A DNA stretch of 64,000 bases from Triatoma infestans (GCA_011037195.1 JAAEAF010011011.1:60529-124528); one strand, 5' to 3'. Positions 53,450 through 63,925 are shown, counted from the stretch's first letter. Translations and numbers: made by a program. Notes: generated from the letters alone by a model not told the origin.

Positions 53450-54440
53450 GGAAAGCCTAGATGATAGAATCGTATTACATTTTAATGGAGATAAAAACCT
53501 AACGTCACCCCGCCATTATCCCCTAGAACCACCTCTTTAATGAATTTTCCCTGAAAACAATGTTACAAGTAAAAGTTGTAAATCTCTACATGTATTGATT
53601 TGATACCATTTAAAGGAAAATCGTTGAAGCCGTTTTTTTTTTTTTTTTTTATGAAAAAGAAGAAAAATCGCAACAAAACTAACAGATTTATTCAGTAAAA
53701 TGGAAAACATAAGGTTTGACTGATTTTTGAAGAAAAATCTTATTGAAAGCGCCCCTCCGCCGCCACCGAACCCTGATAAAAACGTAAATAAAATACTAAG
53801 TTTTCAGCTTACTACGAATTTTTCATTTTTAAGTTATGCTGATACACATATATATATATATAAAAGAGAAAAAGTACATTTTCGAAGTTAGGGTGACCAC
53901 AAAATGTGTATTTCCGGTAAAAACTCAATTTTGGAGGACAATCCACTAAAATTTAAAGAACCCCTCCCCCCTTCATAATAAAATTCATACTTCCGGTAAA
54001 CCCAATTTTCTTCAAAAACTTATAATTATATTTTAGGCCATAAATTAAATTTTTTTTTATTAATTACAATCATAGAATCGTATAAATAATATATTATTAA
54101 AAAAAAAATGGCCCACTTCAGTGGAAAACCTTAACATCATCACCCATCCCACACACACACACACCCCCAGAACACCCTTTTTTTAAATTAATTTTCCCTG
54201 GAAGGCGGGAAAAAATTTCAAAATAAAAATTTGTAGCACATGTTTATATGGATTTTGCAACTTTTTTGGAATCTTGTAAAAATATACCTGAATGAGATCG
54301 ATCACTCAACGGGCACACACACACACACTAATTTTTCAAAACATACTTTTCCACACACTCAGGGGAATATTCAAAAATATTTATCTCTAGTGAAAATTCG
54401 TATTATTTGATACGATCGCAATAATTTTTCTTACAGAGCA
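53450..54440 (-). repeat. Two consecutive family A copies
   Basis: 53455-53945: AAAGCCTAGATGATAGAATC, TTTAAAGGAAAATCGTTGAA, TATTTCCGGTAAAAACTCAA. 53990-54440: ACTTCCGGTAAACCCAATTT, CTTCAGTGGAAAACCTTAAC, a (CA)n tract and a degraded right end. 53020-53450 between MITE and here is AT-rich, unassigned. Confidence 0.6.
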
Positions 54441-57196
54441 ATAGGAGAGAAATAATAATAATAACAATAATGAGCTCTTCATAATTTTAACAAATTCTAC
54501 AAGTTTAAAAAAAAAAAAATTGCAACAAACATGAAAAAGAAAAAAAATATATAATAATTCAATAAAATATTGTACTTTTACTTTAAACCAAAATTTTCCA
54601 TCAAAAAAACTGTTGTGTGCCATAGTGTTCTAATAAATTCAATATACTAAAAAATTTGTTTAAAAAAGATAACTTTAAAACCTCTAATAATATTTTTCTA
54701 ACCCAAATACAATTCTTAAAAAAAAAAAAAAAATTAGGCTTATATGGGCTATAAATATTTTTACCATATCGCATATATCTATTTACTTTATCTAATTTTC
54801 CTAGACGCAAAATTTTATTCAATAAATAAAAATAATATAAATAAATAAATAAATCTATTAATTTTATTATACATATATTTTGACTTTGGTTTCAAAATAA
54901 ATTCATTAGAGATTTTTTTCATTTTTTGTCAGAATTAAAATAATAAAAGAAACACGTGTTTTAAAATTTTTAAGGCAAAGGCGGCCACGTTTCTTTCGCT
55001 TGCCTTTTTTTTTATTAATTTAAATAAACAATAATTCGTATTCGGGGATTTTTTTTTTTTTTTAAATAATTACTTAGAATTTTGTATAAAAAAATATAAA
55101 TAAATATAAAAAAAAACAACTTTATAATACTTTCAAATAAAACACAATAAAAATCGATTTACAAATAAAAAATACAAAATTATTTAATAAATTCCGGTAA
55201 ATATGGTAATTTTTGAAGAAAATCATTCCAAATTATAATCTTGGAAACAATAAGAAAGGGTATTTAAACGACCCGAAACAAGGTATTATTTTTAAATCGC
55301 TTATTTTATTTTTTTTGTTTTTGTTTTAATTAACATTTAATTTCAAAATTATCCGTACACGTAAGAGTTAAACATTTTGTCAAAATAATACGAAAATCCC
55401 TTTTATCTTTAACAGGGAGGGAGAGATGATGCTCTTATTTTAAAGAGGTAAAATATATTAAATTTGTTTTATTTTCTTTTAATAATAATTAATTTTTTGT
55501 GCAAAAAAAACTACAGAAAACAAAAAAAAAAAAAAAAAATCTTAAGAAATAATATCAAAACATAGTAACTTTAACAAGACTACCATTTAAAGAAAAAAAA
55601 TTTGTATTTAATATAGCGCGGCTCCTTTGATAGAATCCGCAGACCAAAAAAAAAAAAAAAATTATTCAACCGGATAATGGACAAAATTTCACTAAAAAAA
55701 TAATAATATTTTTTATAAATATACCTACTTTACTTTCTTGTAAAGTTTTCTAGGTTTAAAAAAAAAAATATTTACTTGGATTATACTTTTTTTCTCCCCG
55801 CATTTGTTAATATAAAATTGTTATAATTAAATCCTTTTCATAATAATAACAATCCGTTTAGGATTAAAAATATTAAGGAAGAAGGTCTTAAGCCCGGTCC
55901 CGTGAATATAAAAACTACATGTTACAAAGTTGCCGTGAAAAAAAAAAAAATCTTTGTTACTTGCTGTTCTGATATAACACGCAAAGATGTACACTTTTTC
56001 TTCTTTCTATTTATATATAATTATATATATTATATTATTGGTTTACAAAATTTTGTACTTTTAATTATAATAAAAAAAAAAAATTAAAAATAAAAAAACC
56101 AACATAAAAACCGTTTAAAGTTTAATTTAAATAATTCAATTTACAGTGAAATTATTAAAATCTTTTATATTAGAAAAAAAAAGAAGAAATAAATAGAAAA
56201 ATATTCATATTTACATCCATCAATTCAAGCAGCATTCAAAAAAATAAATATAAATTAATAATTGTCAAAAAAAAAAACAAAAAAATGAACCGAGTGAATA
56301 AGAAACAAAAAAAAACTTTTTTGTAAATTATTAAAACTCGCAAAATATCACCTAAACAGCTGACCGGCTTTGTTTAACAATAGAACAAACAGTTAAAAAC
56401 ATTAAATTTATAAACACTGTTCCCCTTCCCGCCCCCCTACAACGTTTTGTTTACTCTTGGTAATTAATATCTGTAAACAGTTCGTCTTTTTAAAATTATA
56501 TTACATTGTTTTTGTAAAATGAGATAGATTATAACGGTAACGTTTATATTGTAAATAATGATTCTAATATTACTTTATAAATAAAGATTTACAATGAATG
56601 AAATTTTAATCTTTTAATTTCCATTAACTGAAAATTATCTTTGCATTATAAAAAAAAAATGTTTATTTATAATAAGGTACTTAAATGAAACCTTTTCTAA
56701 TAATTAATGAGGTTATTAAAATGAATATTAAGAAATAAAAGGCTTAGGTTTTATTTTTATTTGTTTTATTAATTGAATTCTCTTGTTTATTGATTTCTTT
56801 TATTTTTCCTTTGTTACTTTGAGCAAGATAATAGACTGATAGATAATTATAGAAATAGTAATTGCTAGTGAGCAGAGTACTAGATAATTAGAGGTGCTTC
56901 CCTACTCGGTACAGCTCAATTACCATTCTTCCTTCAATATATCATTATTTATATTTCTATGCATTACTTTAAAGACAAAAAATAAGGTAGTGAAAGCAGC
57001 ATCTTTAACGGGCAATTACCTAGCAATATCAATTTTGCTACTATTTCAATTATTATTTTGTTGTGTTGTTTTATTCATTTAGTTTTTTGTTTGGCTAAAT
57101 TGTAAAAGTTACATACCTCGGTGTACATACGATGAATAATAAATTTAAGTACAACCATAAAACACAAATCACTGAACACAAAACACACTCTCTCTT
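54441..57196. other. Repeat-poor, extremely AT-rich block next to the bifid exon (intron)
   Basis: About 2.75 kb with none of the family A, B, SINE or LINE signatures that fill the rest of the window. It consists of A/T tracts and short mixed segments. On the minus strand it lies directly downstream of the bifid splice donor, so it is the start of an intron. The short open frames are chance. Confidence 0.6.
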
Positions 57197-57198
57197 AC

Positions 57199-57587
57199 CG
57201 TCCAGATTTTGTGATGACCATCTCGGTGCCAAGTTTGTGAAACTTCTCCCATAAATCCTTGCCTTCTAATGTCACCTTTGGATCGTCCACAACTCCATCA
57301 TCTTCTGGTTGTATGGGCCTAAGCGGCCTAAGCATAGCCGGATGATGTAATACGTCTTCAGCGGTTGTATACGGATGTTTTGGCAGCGGATAGCAGGGCA
57401 ATGGTAATGGATAAGCGCTTGGTTGTACAACCGGCCCGGCTTGTGTAAGTAATGAGGAAACGCTAAAATCTGTAGGCCTGGCGCCGCCGGCAGCCGAAGC
57501 GGCTGCCAAACCGAGCAGGGCCGGGTGGTACGAGGACATGCTGTCTGCTGCCTCGTCGCCGCGGCCTGGCTCGCCCTCGAACCGCAT
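57199..57587 (-). CDS. bi: bifid / optomotor-blind (Tbx2/3-class T-box factor), first coding exon
   Basis: Encodes 129 codons plus two bases of the next. Residues 38-47 ([10 protein letters not shown]) and 87-100 ([14 protein letters not shown]) are hallmarks of insect Omb N-termini, and from residue 101 the T-box starts ([20 protein letters not shown], then [10 protein letters not shown]). The exon ends in CG followed by GTAAGAGA on the minus strand, a canonical donor at the position where T-box genes have an intron after KSGR. Protein role: sequence-specific DNA-binding repressor in appendage, optic-lobe and abdominal patterning. The ATG at 57587 (MRFEG) is chosen because it is the most upstream in-frame Met before the conserved YHP segment; M at residue 17 (MSSYHP) is the alternative. 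An alanine/glycine-rich stretch lies at 26-36. Remaining T-box exons are beyond the window or to the left. Confidence 0.93.
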
Positions 57588-57650
57588 CTGCAGGTCGTGC
57601 CTGGCTCTGCTCTTGCTTCTCTCCGCGCCTTACTTCCACTTCTTTTTTTT
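57588..57650 (-). other. bi: Likely 5' UTR segment of bifid with an upstream splice acceptor
   Basis: Minus-strand sequence before the ATG (AGTGGAAGTAAGGCGCGGAG, then GCACGACCTGCAG) is preceded by a ~50-base pyrimidine/T-rich tract ending ACATATCAG at 57651-57652, a convincing 3' splice site. An in-frame Met upstream was not seen. Confidence 0.4.
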
Positions 57651-57719
57651 CTGATATGTTTACCAAAAATTAAAAAAAATAAAATAAAAAAGAAAAATAA
57701 ATAACTTAAGCTGCACAAA

Positions 57720-57910
57720 AGGTGGGAAAGATTATAGCCCGGTGTGGTGGTGCCCCGTCGGCGACGCGAGTGTTAATGACGAAGAGGCGCCTGCTCCGAC
57801 GCTTGCCCCCACTGCGTGCACGCCTATTGGGCCCCTGGCTAGGCCAATCCCCTTCGGCCCCAACTATCCCCACCACTTGCACAGCTGCCACCTACCCTGT
57901 TAAATACTTG
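57720..57910 (-). promoter_or_regulatory. GC-rich block upstream of bifid, possible 5' UTR exon/promoter
   Basis: The only long GC- and CpG-rich stretch in the window (GGCGCCTGCTCCGACGCTTG; GTGCACGCCTATTGGGCCCC). On the minus strand AACAGG followed by GTAGGTGG near 57893 could be a donor pairing with the acceptor at 57651. Start site not identified. Confidence 0.35.
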
Positions 57911-59100
57911 TATCTCCCTTAATTTATCCTATATCACCTTTCTCAACACACTGCTTATTACTCGTCTATCCCTTCCACAACCGACACAACATATTTATTC
58001 TGGTGATTCGCCCACTTGTGTGCTGCCACTAATCTTTCCCGCCGTAACATCATCCTCTCTACTACTAACCCACCTTGTCATATTTAATCTTGAAAGAATT
58101 TTTATCATTATAAGCCCAAGTTTTTACATTATTTCAATAAACAAAATTTTTCAATAATTACTGAAAACAATCTATTATTGCAAACTTTAGTTATATATAA
58201 CATTTAATTTCTTTCTTTTTTTGGAAAATAAAAAAAAAATAATAATAATTTAGGATATAATTTTGTATAAATTTAAGAGGATTAAAGGTAAATTCAAACC
58301 ATGTTTTCCCCTCCTAAAATATATATTTTTGGTACTTAACGTGGAAGTTTCAACCATAAGTGTCAAAATGTCATTTTCAAAGTAGACAAAAATATAATTT
58401 AAAATTAACTAAATTATAATTTAGTCAGACTAATTTAATTAAAATAACTTAAATATTGGTTGTAACCAATAATATAACAGCCTCGCTACTCATTTCATGA
58501 TTTAACTAATTAATTAATTCAGATTTAAATAGTGTTGTTTCCTCTTGCTTTTATTGCATCTTCTTAAGATAATTTTAATCAATAGTTTTTAAATATAAAT
58601 TTCAATGTTGGGTTGATGGTTACCATTTTTCATTTAAAAAGACTTATTTATTTATCAGCTGTCATAAATTCCATCTATCGGTGCTACATTGGCAACACCA
58701 TAACAAGAAAACGAATCACATTTTTGAACCCCTCCCCCTGCATGTTTTACCGTAAGGTAACTAACGGGGGAATTGGCTCTTCAGCCTACGCCACCGCGAC
58801 ACCCCAAGGATCTATTGTGGCACTACCGTAGGGTAAGACAAACTGTCTTACTTAGACAAATAGTCTTACTTTGTCCTTAATAAAACAAATGCTTTATTTA
58901 GGTAGTTTCACTAACTGAGAGTAAATTTAAGCCAGTAAATTACCAAAAAGGGAACCCGAATCTGGAAGAAATCTAATGACGTTTTAAAACCGTAAAAGCG
59001 GGTTATACTACATAATTGGATATTTTGATGTACTTTACGACCGCTGTATTTGATGTTTGTTGTAAAAATGGATGTGATCGAACCTCAAATCATCCATTTC
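57911..59100. other. Upstream region of bifid, AT-rich
   Basis: No repeat signature between about 57950 and 58600. 58720-58840 is more GC-rich (CTACGCCACCGCGACACCCC) and unassigned. Poly-A at 58226 and 58236. Confidence 0.35.
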
Positions 59101-59104
59101 ATAA

Positions 59105-59275
59105 CATACTACATAATGTATGGCGTTGTTACTTTTTTTTTGGCATGATGTAGGTAAATTTGGCACCCATGGACGGAATTATAACTGCTGATCTATATCA
59201 GGGGAGGAATGGATGTTGCAACAAGACAATGATCCAACACATACTGCGAAAAACCAATACAATATTTTTTACAAC
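59105..59275 (+). pseudogene. Tc1-like transposase fragment
   Basis: VNLAPMDGIITADLYQ in one frame, then after a shift WMLQQDNDPTHTAKNQY, the second catalytic Asp block (QQDNDP-HTAK) of Tc1-type transposases. About 170 bp; no ends recognised. Confidence 0.75.
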
Positions 59276-59279
59276 ACTG

Positions 59280-60205
59280 TGGCTTAGCATCCTAGAATCC
59301 CCCTCCCTCACACAAAAAAAACGTCAATCATGTATTTCCGGCGTATACTCAATTTCGAAAATTCCTATAAAAATAAAAAATTTGTTGGACGAATGTTAGA
59401 AATAAACAGTAATACGTTTATATCTCTGAGCAGTAAGCTGTCCAAGCTTAAACGAAATCCTTGTAGTTATTTCCGAGAAAATTCCCCCCTTGCCCCCCCA
59501 AAAAACTCAAAAACCTATTCTATAAAGTAGCACTAACAGTTAATCGATTTTCTTCAAATTTAAAATTCAAACAATCTTTGTAATTTATATTAATATTATA
59601 TAGGTGGTTAAACCATACATTATACTGAAATAGCACTTTCAGAGGAAAACATATATCCCCCTCCTCACCCCCCAGAAACCTCAAAAAAAAAAAATCAATG
59701 TCTAATAAAAGTGATAGATAGTTATTTGTGTCTAGTATTAGCCGAAATCTTCATGTTTGATGCTGTGGTAATAACTTAAATGTAGTATACCAACTTTTGA
59801 TATTTTATCCGGTCGTAAGCATGCATATTTCTCTATGGAGTCGAGTGTTAACAGAAACATTGCGTTTGAAGTGAACACTCTACACGAACTTTTAATAAAT
59901 TTGCTCTGACTATGGATAAAATCCGAAACCCGATCTGGAATATAAGAAATTTGCATGATGCTACGACGGATAAAATACCAGATGTTGTTTACACCAACAT
60001 TGCGGACCCATCCACGTAGAAAAACCAAATTTGAGCTTCCTGCAACTTTTCATTTTTGAGATATTCTATTAAAAAACATGCAGGCTATTCGCTACAAAAC
60101 ATGTTTTGTCGTATTCAAGGGACGCCCAAAATATCCGGCGTAAACTTACTTTCTGAAATTTGGTAAGCATTTCTACTTACTGGTAGTAAGAGAAAGTAAT
60201 TAATT
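59280..60205. repeat. Family A sequence with a family B2 insertion
   Basis: CATGTATTTCCGGCGTATAC at 59329 opens an internal fragment; AAACGAAATCCTTGTAGTTA, CTGAAATAGCACTTTCAGAG and the end TACTTACTGGTAGTAAGAGA at 60175-60195 complete a minus-oriented copy. 59820-59995 is foreign. Confidence 0.6.
59820..59995 (+). repeat. Family B2 copy
   Basis: GTCGAGTGTTAACAGAAACA through ACACTCTACACGAACT, GCTCTGACTATGGATAAAAT, CCGAAACCCGATC to GCTACGACGGATAAAATACC. It matches 25855-26012. The stem GGAT/ATCC is intact, the last core G of CUGANGA is changed. Confidence 0.55.
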
Positions 60206-60397
60206 GTTTTTTATTAACACTCTTACCGACACAAACCCTCAACTTTTTCTAAATAATTTAAATGATTACCAATAAATAAAAAAAAGTCGTATGCTATTAA
60301 TAGTGAATTATCTGTTTTAATACGTATATTTCATAACATTTTATATTTCTATGTCTTAACATAAATAAATTCCTCTATATCAATATAAATTATATTC

Positions 60398-60509
60398 AAG
60401 TTTGGCCGTAGTTAATGAAACATGCCAAACGATGGTTGGCAGGAGCCATAAAAAAAAACTAGTTCTCTGCCAACCATTTTGCTTGTTTCATTAAACAACT
60501 GCCAAACTT
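60398..60509. mobile_element. 112-bp palindromic MITE-like hairpin
   Basis: AAGTTTGGCCGTAGTTAATG and its counterpart CATTAAACAACTGCCAAACTT pair, and GATGGTTGGCAG pairs with CTGCCAACCATT, leaving a loop of about 20 bases (GAGCCATAAAAAAAAACTAG). Confidence 0.8.
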
Positions 60510-60726
60510 AACTATATTTTTCAACACTCCAAGTGGAACACTTAGTGAATTTAATTTTTTGGACACATGAATTTTGGTTTTTTAATTAATTTCATTCTAA
60601 GTTTAATTTCAAAGTTATATTTTTTTAAATAAAGTAGCGAGTTTTCACCAGCGGCATTAGCCTAGTGGTAAGCATGTTCGAGTCCAATGCTGCCCCTTTG
60701 ATTTTCTCTTCCTAGAAGGCTCTTAA

Positions 60727-61692
60727 AGGCTTCCTAGTAAAGGCTTGCGGCAGGGGACCCTCTCACCCCCTTAATTTTTAATTTAGCTCTAGAAAAGGCC
60801 GTAAGAGCCATACGGACAAGTCCCAATGGCACAATGTATAATAGATTAAGCCAACATTTGGCATACGCAGACGAGGTCATCTTGACAGGGAGAACCAAAG
60901 CAGCGCAGGCGGGTTCTTTCCAAGAATTTGAAGGGCCTCGAAGAAGATGGGCCTAAAAATAAATCAGGCAAAGACGAAGTTTATGGTGTGTTCTCGAAGA
61001 AACCTGGGTAGTTATGAAGCGCCCATATGCGCACCTTACAAGTTTGAGAGGGTGTCATCTTTCAAATATCTGGGAGCCGTTTTAACTGAAAGGAATGAAA
61101 TGAGTGCAGAAATAAAAGGTAGGTTAACGGCAGGCAATAGGTGTTTCTGGGCACTGCAGAAGGTGTTAAGTTTTCGAGTACTATCGAGGGAGGCAAAATT
61201 GATCGTCTACAAAAGTATATTGAGGCCAGTGGTTGCGTATGCCAGCGAGACGTGGGTGTTAACCAAGGAGGACGAAAGACTGCTAAATGCTTGGGAGAGG
61301 AAGATTCTAAGGAAAATCTTTGGCCCAGTGGAAGAAGGAGAAAGGTACAGAATTAGGAAGAATAGTGAAATAAGAGCGCTGTACCAGGAGCAAGATTTAG
61401 TAGGATGGATTAAGAGGGGAAGATTGAGATGGCTAGGGCATGTAATGAGAATGGAAGATTCCAGATTCCCCAGGAAAATAGTGGATGGGCACCCAAGGGT
61501 GGCGAGAAGAAGAGGAAGACCGAGGATTAGGTGGCTGGATGATGTAGAGGAAGACATCAGAAGTCTGGGAGTAAGAATATGGAGAAGTATTGCTTTGATG
61601 AGAGAGGAGTGGGAAGAGGTGATAGAGGAAGCCAAAAGGTCCTTCGTGGACCGTAGAGCCAAAGGAGAGAGAGAAAGAGAGAGAGGGAGAGG
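60727..61692 (+). mobile_element. LINE insertion with 10-bp target duplication and GA-rich tail
   Basis: AGGCTCTTAA at 60717-60726 and 61693-61702 brackets it. The 3' end is a GAGAGAGAAAGAGAGAGAGG-type tract. 5'-truncated in the RT palm. Confidence 0.85.
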
Positions 61693-61702
61693 AGGCTCTT
61701 AA
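60736..61702 (+). pseudogene. LINE reverse transcriptase, C-terminal two thirds
   Basis: Starts at GLRQG (followed by TL instead of DP), then LALEKAVRAIRTSPNGTMYN, LAYADEVILTGRT (the second catalytic Asp is Glu), and after a frameshift near 60930 an intact 251-codon frame: GLKINQAKTKFMVCSRR, FKYLGAVLTERNEM, AGNRCFWALQ, VYKSILRPVVAYASETWVLT, RLRWLGHVMRM, RRRGRPRIRWLDDVEEDIRS and a GA-tract-encoded RERERGRGG tail. Clearly the same type as 1521-2863. The YADE change and truncation make it non-functional. Confidence 0.88.
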
Positions 61703-61727
61703 CACTCAGTGTCCCGTGGTGGATAAA

Positions 61728-62311
61728 ATAATAGAAATTAGTAAAAATGAAGGAGCAAAAATGATCATTTGATAAGAAAATCAATTCTATTTAAAAAACA
61801 AAAACATCTGATGTAATCACAGGAGTGTCTCTTACTCCAGTTCTGTATAAAGTCAATCATTTTCTTTAAATTTTAATATTTTTTCTTTTTCATTCTCTCA
61901 CTAACTTTAGAGTGGGCAAGAAGAATCATCAATGCTATTACAAGGAAAATGTGAAACAGTACCAAGAAACAGCAGCTGTAGGCAAGCAAAGGGAACCTCT
62001 TTTGGGACTTGTGTGACGTTTTTAATTGAAACAATGGAGAGAAAACTTCCACTGGTGTTGTTTAAATGTTCAAGATCATGATTACCTTCAAAAGCACCTA
62101 CACAAAATTGTTTAGCTGATAACCCGGTATGTTCTCTATTTCTAGAGTCAGGCATCATGACAGGAGAACCAACTGAACTGGAAAACATTTTCCGCCAACT
62201 AGACGATCCTCGAAAAGAGGTGACTTAAGTGGCACCAAGACTTGAGAATAATTTATATTCGATTACTAGACCGCGTAATGGCAACAATTGAATGAACACA
62301 ACCTTTGGATA
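61728..62311. other. Unassigned, with a 93-codon antisense frame (61907-62188)
   Basis: The minus-strand frame encodes MMPDSRNREHTGLSAKQFCV then GAFEGNHDLEHLNNTSGSF and VPKEVPFACLQLLFLGTVSH. It looks more protein-like than chance frames nearby, but I recognise no family and no flanking signals. It may be a captured gene fragment or part of an unknown element. Confidence 0.3.
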
Positions 62312-62945
62312 TTTTTTTTTTGGAGGGACCCGATGCACTGCGACCTTCACGATCTACTGTGCTATGCCACTTGGGTGTCATACACGAACTCCGACTACAA
62401 CACCTCCATCAGGTTAAGATCCCTAAGGAATCCTAATAACCTGGCAGGCTCAACGGAGGGTATATTTCCCTCCTCCTCCTAATAACTAACCAAATTCTTA
62501 AATCTTTTCTGATTGGCGGCCTTGCAGTCTGTTAGGAGATGTAATGGAGTTTTCTCCATCTCCCCACAGAATCTGCATGTACTGTCTCTCTCCAAACCCA
62601 GCTTCACTAGGTGTCCTCTGAGTCGGCAGTGCCCCGTAAGAACCCTGGAGTTTGTTCTTACTAAGGCTGATGCAGGCCTCCGATCTCCATTGGTTATAAT
62701 TTCCCAGGCAGATTTTAACCTGCCAAAGTCCGGGGAGGGAGTTCCAGAGTTCAGACCTCATTACCTCTTCCTCCTGCCTAAGTTCTTCCAAGAGAAACTG
62801 GTCGCTGACCCCACAAAAATGTTCAGGCCCTTGGAAGTGGATATGCAGCACTCATCTTCTTCGCCAGAGCGTCGGCCATCTCATTCCCTTCTATGCCAAC
62901 ATGAGTGGCACCCACCAGAGGATAACATTATTCCTCCTGCATAGG
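62312..62945 (-). pseudogene. LINE ORF2 end: RNase H fragment and zinc tail, antisense
   Basis: Minus strand: VGATHVGIEGNEMADALAKK (the last RNase H motif, with usual PGH changed to ATH), then after shifts SRVLTGHCRLRGHLVKLGLE, STCRFCGEMEKTPLHLLTDC (CxxC-H-C finger) and LLGFLRDLNL at the end, followed on that strand by a short UTR and an A9 run (62312-62320). The order matches the I/R1-like LINE end at 27805-28785, but the sequence is a different family. The long plus-strand frame is its shadow. Confidence 0.8.
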
Positions 62946-62989
62946 TCATTAAGTTTACCTAGGCATTATTTGCAATTTAATGTCACAAA

Positions 62990-63525
62990 ATGCAGCAAAA
63001 CTATCTAAAAATCAGATTTTTTTTTTCGGAAAACTGTTGCAAATAAAAGTCATAGGACTATATTTGTACAGTTAGCATTCCAAGTTTCCAAGGAAATCAT
63101 TGTCAATCTATCGAGCAAATTCCAACAAAAAAACTAAAAAACCAAATTCTTTAAAGTCGCACTTTCATTTGACCGAATTTTATCAATTTTGTAATTCTAC
63201 CATTGCTTTTGCACATTAATATTATATAGAAGTTAGTTTACATTAGTTATACTGAAGTAGGTGCTTCTTAACGCTACTGCTCCCCCACACAACCCAACCC
63301 CAAATCAATTTTCTCGGGAAAATGTTTCAAATACAACTGACAAACATAATTGTATGTAGATTGTATAGGAAGTTTAAAGGAAAGCGTTGGAGCCTGTATT
63401 CGAGAAAAATTTGCGCAAAACTGGCAAAGCAAAATTTTTTCGCACTTGCGGTCGATGGATTTTGATCAAAACATTGATTTGATACAATCGTAATACTTCC
63501 TCTTACAGCAGTAAGAGAGTGTTAA
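62990..63525 (-). repeat. Family A copy
   Basis: TTTTTTTTTCGGAAAACTGT, GCATTCCAAGTTTCCAAGGA, a second unit from TACTGAAGTAGGTGCTTCTT, and the right end CTTCCTCTTACAGCAGTAAG (63495-63520). Confidence 0.65.
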
Positions 63526-63584
63526 AAACTTTGTTTTTTATTCACTTGTTGATCCATGTAAACTTCCTAAACTTGTATTAAATA

Positions 63585-63795
63585 GTCTATTTTCTTTAAA
63601 AGGAAATATTGCGACCGTGGTCAAATTTTTGAAATAGAGTTTTTATCAGAAACATATCCTATTTCTGCAAGTCCTCTGAGTACGAAAATGTTTTTAGGAA
63701 ATATGCGTAAAGGTGTGTATATATGTAGATATGTATGTGAACAGAATTATCTCCAGAAAAAAAAAAAAATCGCAGAAAGGTTGAGATTTATTGTG
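63585..63795 (+). repeat. Family A left part, opposite orientation
   Basis: TTTTCTTTAAAAGGAAATATTGCGACC, GAGTTTTTATCAGAAACATA, TATGTATGTGAACAGAATTA and ATCGCAGAAAGGTTGAGATT, interrupted at 63800 by a SINE. Confidence 0.6.
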
Positions 63796-63802
63796 CCCCC
63801 CC

Positions 63803-63925
63803 GCGGCCTAAGCCTTTGTCATTGCACTGCCGGCTTCTGACCAATGTTCTCTAGTTACACAAATACTGCCTATCAATGGATAGTGAACTGTAGAGGTTCC
63901 TAGGAAGTGAAAATCTTTAGATAGT
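63803..63925 (-). mobile_element. SINE fragment, minus strand
   Basis: CGGCCTAAGCCTTTGTCATT, CACTGCCGGCTTCTGACCAA, TGAACTGTAGAGGTTCCTAG and AATCTTTAGATAG. The tRNA head is missing. Confidence 0.65.

Larger units (their letters stand above)
60649..61727 (+). mobile_element. SINE remnant split by a LINE
   Basis: 60649-60726 carries AGCCTAGTGGTAAGC and GTTCGAGTCCAATGCTGCCC, the tRNA-like head; 61693-61727 resumes GCTCTTAACACTCAGTGTCC, the next part of the SINE body. Confidence 0.65.

Noticed and set aside
57706..57922. GC-rich frames on both strands upstream of bifid as coding exons
   Set aside because: No conserved domain, both strands open only because of GC bias; better explained as 5' UTR or promoter.
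62513..62944. 143-codon plus-strand open frame
   Set aside because: It is the shadow of an antisense LINE: the minus strand encodes VGIEGNEMADALAKK and a CxxC-H-C tail in the expected order.
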